Assembly: GCA_030633225.1 (NCBI GenBank)
Contig: DAOVTF010000101.1
Coordinates: 1-7,108, forward strand
Reading direction: 5' to 3'
Length of the DNA stretch: 7,108 bases
Origin: Flavobacteriaceae bacterium
GTDB taxonomy: Bacteria > Bacteroidota > Bacteroidia > Flavobacteriales > Flavobacteriaceae
Shown: piece after piece, positions 1-5,152 of the stretch
Position numbering within the stretch: the stretch's first letter is position 1
Layout: each line of letters opens with the position of its first letter
Made by a program: the position numbers and the translations under genes
The notes under the pieces: generated by a model
What the model saw: only the letters and a program-made list of their open reading frames with translations
Databases searched by the model: none
What the model was told of the DNA's origin: nothing

Positions 1-605
1 ATTTAAGAGTTGAATATGTTGATGGTACAAAAACCTACTATCCTTTAGAAGTAGAAGATGCAGACGGTAATGTAATAAGTGATTTTAATCATGACCTTGG
101 TGCAACTTGGCCAACATATACTGTTGAAGCAATTTCTTATGATGATGTAGTTGATCAAACAGTTACTTATACTGATGGACCATTAACAAGTGTTGTATTT
201 CCAACAAACCCGGTTCCTGGTACAGATATGAATATAGTTTTAGCTTACACAAGTACAGAAAATATTGATGAAGCTAGAATTTATTTTGATGTAAGAGACA
301 CACCTGCTTATGTAAAAGCAAACAAAGTAAAAGGTGAAGATGATGCATCATTTACTCAAACAGGAGTAACAGTAAATCTTGCAAATATTGATGCTGAAGA
401 TGAAAATGGAGATTTATCTGGGAATACAGGTGTTACAGGTACAAAAGTTACATTTTATGTGCGAATTGCAACTGCATCTGCTGAATACTATTATGGTAGT
501 GATGGTTCAATGTATTTAGATGACACTCCTGGAGGTGGAACAACGGATCAATCAGATGCTTTTAAAGCAGATCCTGCCCTTTGGAATGAATTAAATGTTC
601 AATAA
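1..605 (+). CDS. C-terminal part of an acidic, probably exported protein (5' end outside window)
   Basis: The reading frame beginning with the codon at 3-5 is open from the window edge to the TAA at 603-605, giving about 200 visible residues. The protein therefore starts upstream of the window, and the ATG at 228 is only an internal Met: the 75 codons before it contain no stop and have the same composition. The visible part is rich in Asp, Gly, Thr and Val, with beta-strand-like alternation and Asp/Asn/Gly turns (for example DADGN near the start and DAEDENGD later). This resembles Ig-like or beta-sandwich domains of secreted or cell-surface proteins of Bacteroidota; calcium binding by the acidic turns is possible but not shown. 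There is no transmembrane segment, no enzyme motif I recognise and no recognisable type IX secretion C-terminal domain; it ends in a short tail, ALWNELNVQ. Function unknown. An intrinsic terminator follows 12 bases after the stop. Confidence 0.8.
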   Translation, partial: LRVEYVDGTKTYYPLEVEDADGNVISDFNHDLGATWPTYTVEAISYDDVVDQTVTYTDGPLTSVVFPTNPVPGTDMNIVLAYTSTENIDEARIYFDVRDTPAYVKANKVKGEDDASFTQTGVTVNLANIDAEDENGDLSGNTGVTGTKVTFYVRIATASAEYYYGSDGSMYLDDTPGGGTTDQSDAFKADPALWNELNVQ

Positions 606-617
606 TTAATATTTTTA

Positions 618-654
618 ATCAGCTTACGGTGAAAGCCGTAAGCTGATAATTTTT
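618..654 (+). terminator. Intrinsic terminator after the acidic exported protein
   Basis: A 12-bp perfect stem (618-629 pairing with 636-647; core cagcttacgg / ccgtaagctg) encloses a six-base loop (tgaaag) and is followed after two bases by a run of five T (650-654). This is a textbook rho-independent terminator for the upstream gene. The next start codon lies at 659, only five bases after the T-run, so the element also occupies the place where the leader of the lipoprotein gene would be. Confidence 0.85.
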
Positions 655-658
655 AAGG

Positions 659-1408
659 ATGCTACTAATAAAAAAAGACTTGTTGATTTTCCTTTTGGGA
701 TTGGTTTTTATTACTTCTTGTAGTGATAATAATGGAGAAATTCCGAAAGATTTATTGGAGTTGGAAGCTAGTTATAAAATTGATGTTTTAGAACCATCTG
801 GTTTGGCAGTTAATAGCGCAGGAACTATACTATATACAGTAAGCGATAATACTGCTCAAGTTTATAAATTATCAACTACTGGTAGTGTAATCCAAACTTT
901 TAGTTATCAAGGAAATGATTTAGAGGGAGTTTCTACTTTTATAGGAAATAAACTTTTATTAGCAGAAGAAAGAACCAAAGAAATTGTTGAATTTGATATG
1001 ATAACAGGAGTTTCTTCAAAACACAAGATCAATTATGAAAATAATAGTGATAATAGTGGAATGGAAGGAATTACTTATGATAATACCAGTAATACAATTT
1101 TTATATTGAATGAAAAAGACCCGGGAAAATTGTTAAGATTAAGAACTGATTTTACTGTTATAGCAGAATACGATTTGAATTTTGCTATAGATTATTCAGG
1201 TATCTTCTACGAAAGCTCATCTAATAATCTATGGATTGTTAGTGACCAAAATAAAACAATTAATAAATGTACACTGACAGGAGAATTAATAAAAAAATAC
1301 TCGATAAGTGTTACACAAGCAGAAGGAATTGCAATAGCAAATGATAAGATTTACGTAGTTAGTGATGCAGAAGCAAAACTTTATGTTTTTAAAAAACCAC
1401 AAAACTAA
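659..1408 (+). CDS. SdiA-regulated (YjiK-like) beta-propeller lipoprotein
   Basis: This 249-aa protein begins with a lipoprotein signal peptide: KK at 5-6, a hydrophobic core at about 8-18 and the lipobox ITSC with Cys21 as the lipidation site. The mature end, C-SDNNGE, has acidic/Asn residues after the Cys, resembling the surface-export signals described for Bacteroidota lipoproteins, so outer-leaflet display is plausible but inferred. The rest reads as repeated four-stranded propeller blades: PSGLAVNSAG...LYTVSD, LEGVSTF...LLLAEER, MEGITYDNTSNTIFILNE, YSGIFYESSSNNLWIVSD and AEGIAIANDKIYVVSD. The recurring (E/S)G(I/L/V) then (V/L)(S/A)(D/E) pattern matches the SdiA-regulated/YjiK family, which is related in fold to phytase-like propellers. 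No catalytic activity is established for the family, and ligand or protein binding is as likely as hydrolysis. The start is the first ATG after an in-frame TAA at 647. The next gene follows after 18 bp, probably in the same transcript. Confidence 0.82.
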   Translation: MLLIKKDLLIFLLGLVFITSCSDNNGEIPKDLLELEASYKIDVLEPSGLAVNSAGTILYTVSDNTAQVYKLSTTGSVIQTFSYQGNDLEGVSTFIGNKLLLAEERTKEIVEFDMITGVSSKHKINYENNSDNSGMEGITYDNTSNTIFILNEKDPGKLLRLRTDFTVIAEYDLNFAIDYSGIFYESSSNNLWIVSDQNKTINKCTLTGELIKKYSISVTQAEGIAIANDKIYVVSDAEAKLYVFKKPQN

Positions 1409-1426
1409 AAAACAAATAAAAAAATT

Positions 1427-2068
1427 ATGGGAAAACCAGAAATGAAAATAGGAGAAATTTCTAAACCAAGATTTGAGTTTAGAACTTTTGGACAAAATTT
1501 TGACGAAGCATCAAAATTAATGGCTCGTTTATCAGGTCCTGTTCCAAAAAAAGTATGGGAAAGAGAATCAGATGAAATTTATATATTGTCAAAAACTAAC
1601 GATATAAATAATACAAAGATCCGTGATGGTAAAATGGATATCAAAACTTATGTGCAAACTGTTGATGGTTTAGAGCAATGGAATCCTTTAATGAAAGGTG
1701 AATTTCCTATCTCTAAAGAAGTATTACAGAATGATGTGTTTCCAGCTTTTCAAGTTGAAATGCCAGTTTTAACTCAAGATACTTATACCTTGGAAGAATT
1801 TTTAAAAATGATTGATGACCATGCTGACTTACAAGGTGTAAAAGTGCACAAACAACGTTTTGGTTATATGGTTAATGATACTATTTGTGAAACAGGAAAT
1901 GTACTTATCAATGGTGCAAAAGTTGTAACAATCAACTCTGAATCAACTGAATTAGAAGATATCAAAAAAACAATTACTGACTGTAAATTAGAAGGAAACG
2001 AAAATCTAAACTATTTACAAGTAATCAAAAGAATTATTGGTTGGATTAACAAACCGTTGGCAAACTAA
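1427..2068 (+). CDS. Divergent CYTH-fold-like protein, function unknown
   Basis: This is a 213-aa soluble protein with no signal peptide or membrane segment, so cytoplasmic. I do not recognise a named function. Its strand order can be laid beside the canonical CYTH protein encoded next door: PRFEFRTFG (14-22) for the first strand, TKIRDGKMDIKT (63-74) for VRVRIKGDKGFLTIKG, a Glu/Lys-containing strand ending KGEFPIS (90-96) for WEKEIS, HKQRFGYMV (141-149) for DKTRFIV, and a final strand VVTINSEST (166-174) for VAEIELPSED. The signature ExExK is reduced to E17-F-R19, so metal and triphosphate chemistry may be altered or lost, while several Arg/Lys remain to hold an anion. There are insertions (about 23-62 and 105-136) compared with the short CYTH. 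The start sits behind an A-rich leader, 18 bp after the lipoprotein stop. A non-catalytic polyanion sensor or an enzyme with another substrate are both open. The homology is my reading, not a search result. Confidence 0.6.
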   Translation: MGKPEMKIGEISKPRFEFRTFGQNFDEASKLMARLSGPVPKKVWERESDEIYILSKTNDINNTKIRDGKMDIKTYVQTVDGLEQWNPLMKGEFPISKEVLQNDVFPAFQVEMPVLTQDTYTLEEFLKMIDDHADLQGVKVHKQRFGYMVNDTICETGNVLINGAKVVTINSESTELEDIKKTITDCKLEGNENLNYLQVIKRIIGWINKPLAN

Positions 2069-2082
2069 AAAAAAATGTTTCA

Positions 2083-2112
2083 AGTTTCGGGTTAAACTAA
2101 AGACCCGAAATT
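2083..2112 (+). other. Hairpin between the two CYTH-like genes
   Basis: An eight-base perfect inverted repeat (tttcgggt at 2085-2092, acccgaaa at 2103-2110) extends to about 11 bp if the flanking A-T and two G-T pairs are counted, with an eight-base A-rich loop. There is no T-run behind it on the plus strand, so it does not look like a plus-strand terminator. It more likely shapes the intercistronic RNA (stability or processing) between 2068 and 2134. On the minus strand an A/T-rich stretch with a long T-run follows about eight bases later, a weak antisense terminator possibility. Confidence 0.5.
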
Positions 2113-2133
2113 CAAAACTCAAAACAAGAAATT

Positions 2134-2607
2134 ATGGCAAATAGAGAAATTGAAAGAAAGTTTTTAGTAAAAGGAGATTATAAAAAACACATCTCAAAAG
2201 AAACAAGAATTGTACAAGGATTCCTTTCTACAGTACCTGAAAGAACTGTACGTGTTCGAATTAAGGGTGATAAAGGTTTTCTTACAATAAAAGGAATTGG
2301 AAATGAAAGTGGTGCATCAAGATTTGAATGGGAAAAAGAAATTTCGGTTGAAGATGCAAACGCACTTCTAGCAATTAGTGAACCTGGTTCTATTGATAAA
2401 ACACGTTTTATCGTTAAAACCGATGGTGATTTGTTTTTTGAAGTAGATGAATTTTATGGAGAAAATGAAGGATTAACAGTTGCTGAAATTGAATTACCAA
2501 GTGAAGACACTAAGTTTTCTAAACCAGAATGGTTAGGTGAAGAGGTGACAGGAGAAGTAAAATACTACAACTCTATGTTAATGAAAAATCCATATAAAAA
2601 TTGGTAG
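2134..2607 (+). CDS. CYTH domain protein (triphosphate tunnel metalloenzyme, likely inorganic triphosphatase type)
   Basis: This 157-aa protein has the full length of a stand-alone bacterial CYTH domain. The signature ExExK is intact at the N-terminus (E5-I-E7-R-K9). It is followed by the expected tunnel residues on alternating strand positions: R40/R42/K44 (VRVRIK), K53, R63/E65/E67/E69, K89/R91, E103/D105 (FFEVDEF) and E118/E120 (VAEIEL). In the family the basic residues hold a triphosphate and the acidic ones bind Mg or Mn. Characterised short bacterial members with this EIERKFLV start hydrolyse inorganic tripolyphosphate, but class IV adenylate cyclase and thiamine triphosphatase share the fold, so the exact substrate is not settled by sequence. 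The protein is cytoplasmic. The start is behind an A-rich leader (caagaaatt), 65 bp after the divergent CYTH-like gene. It lies upstream of an anion transporter, which fits a role in phosphate or polyphosphate metabolism, as inference only. Confidence 0.9.
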   Translation: MANREIERKFLVKGDYKKHISKETRIVQGFLSTVPERTVRVRIKGDKGFLTIKGIGNESGASRFEWEKEISVEDANALLAISEPGSIDKTRFIVKTDGDLFFEVDEFYGENEGLTVAEIELPSEDTKFSKPEWLGEEVTGEVKYYNSMLMKNPYKNW

Positions 2608-2616
2608 AGTTATATT

Positions 2617-2643
2617 AGGCTATTTGTTAATTTCAGATAGCCT
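2617..2643 (+). terminator. Hairpin just after the CYTH gene, possible weak terminator
   Basis: Ten bases downstream of the CYTH stop codon, aggctatttg (2617-2626) can pair with cagatagcct (2634-2643), ten pairs including one T-G, with the seven-base loop ttaattt. The position right behind a stop codon suits a terminator or a 3'-end stabilising structure. The bases after it (tatgctaaataa) are A/T-rich but have no T-run, so termination would be weak or absent and read-through into the transporter gene remains possible. Confidence 0.4.
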
Positions 2644-2675
2644 TATGCTAAATAATAAGTAAAGTTTCGATTTAA

Positions 2676-2736
2676 TAGTTTTGAGTTAGGATTGTTATAA
2701 TCCAAAACTTGCCTACGCTGGTAGACCCAAAACTGG
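2676..2736 (+). promoter_or_regulatory. Structured leader of the transporter gene with alternative pairings; overlapping -7-like box
   Basis: The stretch before the transporter start contains agttttg at 2677-2683 and two copies of ccaaaact, at 2702-2709 and 2727-2734. The first segment can pair with either copy, so two mutually exclusive hairpins can be drawn. The near one also uses ggatt/aatcc (2689-2693 with 2699-2703). The far one encloses a small ctac/gtag hairpin (2713-2716 with 2721-2724). Such a choice is how attenuators and riboswitch-like leaders work, but no known class is recognised. The same segment contains TAGTTTTG (2676-2683), which fits the Bacteroidota -7 consensus TAnnTTTG, yet there is no TTG at the expected distance upstream. 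If it is a promoter, transcription would begin inside the leader and remove the pairing segment. The two readings compete. Confidence 0.3.
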
Positions 2737-2756
2737 ATGAACAATAAACTAAAGAA

Positions 2757-4358
2757 ATGACTGAAGAAATCCTTAAAGAAAAAGAATTTGATGTTCTAGA
2801 TATGAACAACTATAAAATGGAGAAACTTCCCAAAAGGGATAAATCAAAATTTGAAAAAATTTTGATGAAAATAGGGTCTCCTTTGGCAATTATATTTTTT
2901 GTTTTAATTCTTTATGTTTTTGATCTTTCTTTTTTAAATAATTTTGATGTTTCAAAATTAAGCGCTAGTGCCAAGGAAAATTTTGATCTTATTGGTATGG
3001 AACAGTTTATCCATTCCAATAGAGCTATGTTAGCTATTTTTATAGCATCTTTAATTCTTTGGATTACAGAGGCAATTCCAAATTACTTAACATCATTAAT
3101 TTTAATTATTTCATTAGTGTTAACAGGAACTTTATCTGAAGTTGACGCTTATCATCAATTAGGGCATAAAGTAATGTGGTTAAATATTATGTCATTTATC
3201 TTGGCAAGTATGTTAGTTGCAACAGGTGTAGCTAAACGATTTGCACTTTGGTTTATTATTAAATTCGGGCATAATGCTAATTCCGTAATATTTAGTTTTT
3301 TAGTTATAAACGTAGTATTGTCTCTTTTCATCTCTGCTACAACAGCAAAAGCAGCAATTTTATTACCTGTATTCATGGTAGTTGCGGCAATTTATGGAGG
3401 GACAAGCAAGAGTAAAAATAATTTTGGTCGAAATGTTCTTTTGCAGAATTTGTTCCAAAACAATATGGGTGCTTCTTCTTTCTTAACAGGTTCAGGAGCT
3501 AATTTGCTAGCAGCATCATTAATAGCTGGTGCTATTGGTAAGGATATCTTTTTTTCACAATGGATGGAAGCTGCTTTTCCAGTTGCAATGCTATTAATGA
3601 TCATTGGTTGGTTTATAGGAACAAAAGTAATTTTTCCGTTAAAACCCGAAGAAAGAAAACCTCAAATTGAAGGAGGGATGGACAGTTTGAAAAAGGAACT
3701 TAAAAAATTAGGACCAGTTAGTTTTAATGAAATAAAATCTTTGCTCATATTTGGAAGTATTTTAGCACTATGGGTAACCGACAGGTATCATGGAATTAGC
3801 CCAACAGCTGTTGCTTTTGTAGGCGGCATTGTTGCTTTATTACCTAATATAGGAATTGTAAAATGGAATGACGTTGATATACCTTGGCACCTTTTATTAT
3901 TCTCGGCGGGTGCATATACTTTAGGAGCCGGTTTTAAAGTAACTGATCTACCTCAAATTTCTGTAAATGCAGCTTTTGATGCCATGGGTTTTGGTATGAA
4001 TACACCTTTTTGGTTATTATATGTTGTTCTTACGGGAGGAATGGTTTTTAGTGCTTTATTTATGCAATCTAAAACTATGCGATCTATGATATTTATTCCA
4101 ATTGCCATTGGAGTAGCTGTTCGATTTGGATTTCCTATAATGAGTCTGGCTTTTCCTGTAGCGATGTTGATTGAACATGTTTATACACTTCCTTTTAATA
4201 GTAAACCTGCATTGCTATTATACTCAACAAATATGTATAGTATGACCGATGGGTTTAAGTATGGAATAACTATGCAATTCATAGCCTGGGGAATATCTAT
4301 TCTTATGGCAATGACTTATTTTAAATGGCTGGGAATTACTCCTGATGGGTTGTTTTAA
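2757..4358 (+). CDS. DASS/SLC13-family anion transporter with altered ion-site motifs
   Basis: This 533-aa inner-membrane protein has a cytoplasmic charged N-terminal tail (about 1-40) and then 11 or more hydrophobic segments (first at about 42-60, then 90-125, 142-165, 174-212, 240-292, 325-365, 375-395, 416-475, 505-523). The family mark LWITEAIP is at 101-108, and the inverted-repeat design is visible as two re-entrant-hairpin motifs. In the first half these are SATT (193-196) and TGSGAN (244-249). In the second half they are QSKT (437-440) and LPFNSKPA (478-485). Characterised DASS carriers move dicarboxylates, citrate, sulfate or phosphate-like anions, usually with Na+, and have Ser-Asn-Thr at both hairpins; here Asn is replaced by Ala194 and Lys439, and Lys483 lies in the second loop. 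The substrate and coupling ion therefore cannot be copied from the family. The start follows an A-rich leader (aactaaagaa). The gene is downstream of the CYTH pair and convergent with the two-component genes. Confidence 0.88.
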   Translation: MTEEILKEKEFDVLDMNNYKMEKLPKRDKSKFEKILMKIGSPLAIIFFVLILYVFDLSFLNNFDVSKLSASAKENFDLIGMEQFIHSNRAMLAIFIASLILWITEAIPNYLTSLILIISLVLTGTLSEVDAYHQLGHKVMWLNIMSFILASMLVATGVAKRFALWFIIKFGHNANSVIFSFLVINVVLSLFISATTAKAAILLPVFMVVAAIYGGTSKSKNNFGRNVLLQNLFQNNMGASSFLTGSGANLLAASLIAGAIGKDIFFSQWMEAAFPVAMLLMIIGWFIGTKVIFPLKPEERKPQIEGGMDSLKKELKKLGPVSFNEIKSLLIFGSILALWVTDRYHGISPTAVAFVGGIVALLPNIGIVKWNDVDIPWHLLLFSAGAYTLGAGFKVTDLPQISVNAAFDAMGFGMNTPFWLLYVVLTGGMVFSALFMQSKTMRSMIFIPIAIGVAVRFGFPIMSLAFPVAMLIEHVYTLPFNSKPALLLYSTNMYSMTDGFKYGITMQFIAWGISILMAMTYFKWLGITPDGLF

Positions 4359-4417
4359 AGTATAAAATTGTATCTAAATTGGATTTACTCTTGTGTTCAA
4401 TCTATTTAAAGGACATG

Positions 4418-4516
4418 TAATGTGTAATTTTTGACTTTTACTTTCTGCCTTTTAGCAATTATCTTTAAGTGTATAGGTTTAGGAATAATCAACTTAAATG
4501 CTTTAATGTGTAATTT
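4418..4516. repeat. Short direct repeat spanning the end of the response regulator gene
   Basis: The 13-mer taatgtgtaattt occurs at 4418-4430 in the convergent intergenic gap and again at 4504-4516 inside the last codons of the response regulator gene (86 bases apart). The 4359-4488 gap between the convergent genes otherwise holds no gene and no hairpin with a T-run on either strand that I would call a terminator. The repeat may be a trace of a local duplication of the gene's 3' end or chance in AT-rich DNA. Confidence 0.3.
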
Positions 4517-5118
4517 ACCAAACCAGTATTTGATTTAATACCAAGTTTTTTATGGATGTTTTTCCTGTGGGTATCAATAGTAAACCGGCTTAATTTTAAT
4601 TGTTGCGCTATTTGTAAGGTTGTTCTTCCATTAGATATAAGTTGTAAAATTTCCTTTTCTCTTCTGGTTAAAATATGTTTGCCAGAATTACGATCAGTAT
4701 TGAACCAAGTTTGAATGTCTTTAGGTAAATTTTTACTAAAGTAGTGATTGCCTTTCATTATTGTATTAATAGCTTGAACAAGTTCTTCAATATCAATATC
4801 TTTAGTTAGATATCCTTTTGCACCTGCTTCTAACATTTCAACAACATCAGCACTTTGGTCATGCATACTTAAAGCAAGTACTGGAATATTTGGGTATTCT
4901 TTTGTTAATATTTTTGTTAGAGAAATTCCATCAATAATTGGCATTCTAATATCTGTAATGATAATATCCGGCTGACAGCCGTTTTCTAATAGTTTAATGA
5001 TTTCTAACCCATTTTTTGCTTCTCCAACAATTCTAATTCCAATTTTTTTTGATAAAATAGATTTTAAGCCATCAATAAAAATTTTGTGATCATCGGCTAT
5101 TACAATATCTATACTCAT
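4489..5118 (-). CDS. NarL/FixJ-type response regulator (REC + LuxR HTH)
   Basis: This 209-aa protein has a receiver domain at about 1-120 and a LuxR-type helix-turn-helix at about 148-207. The receiver has the acidic pair D9/D10, the phospho-acceptor D56 in DIIITDIRMP, the switch residue S84 in ALSMHD and the invariant K106 in YLTKD, so it should be phosphorylatable. The DNA-binding part carries the family signature LTRREKEILQLISNG (150-164) and the recognition-helix region SRFTIDTHRKNIHKKLG (177-193). Length and domain order are standard. The role is a cytoplasmic transcription regulator phosphorylated by the sensor kinase encoded 34 bp upstream on the same strand, almost certainly co-transcribed. 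The target genes cannot be read from the window. It runs towards the transporter gene, so direct control of that gene is not implied by layout. Confidence 0.95.
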   Translation of the reverse strand: MSIDIVIADDHKIFIDGLKSILSKKIGIRIVGEAKNGLEIIKLLENGCQPDIIITDIRMPIIDGISLTKILTKEYPNIPVLALSMHDQSADVVEMLEAGAKGYLTKDIDIEELVQAINTIMKGNHYFSKNLPKDIQTWFNTDRNSGKHILTRREKEILQLISNGRTTLQIAQQLKLSRFTIDTHRKNIHKKLGIKSNTGLVNYTLKHLS

Positions 5119-5152
5119 ATCTAATTCTTTTAAAACTATAAATCTTCAGAAC

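Noticed and set aside
1286..1495. Open frame on the minus strand across the lipoprotein/CYTH-like gene junction
   Set aside because: It is Phe/Cys/Asn-rich, as expected from the complement of A-rich coding DNA, overlaps two well-supported genes and has no recognisable protein features.
3155..3604. Two minus-strand open frames inside the transporter gene
   Set aside because: They are antisense to a gene with clear family motifs throughout; composition and lack of any motif mark them as shadows.
4359..4488. Bidirectional terminator between the convergent transporter and regulator genes
   Set aside because: Only weak pairings are found (tttaagt 4464-4470 with acttaaa 4492-4498 and a 21-base loop; acat/atgt near 4413). 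None has a GC-rich stem plus T-run.
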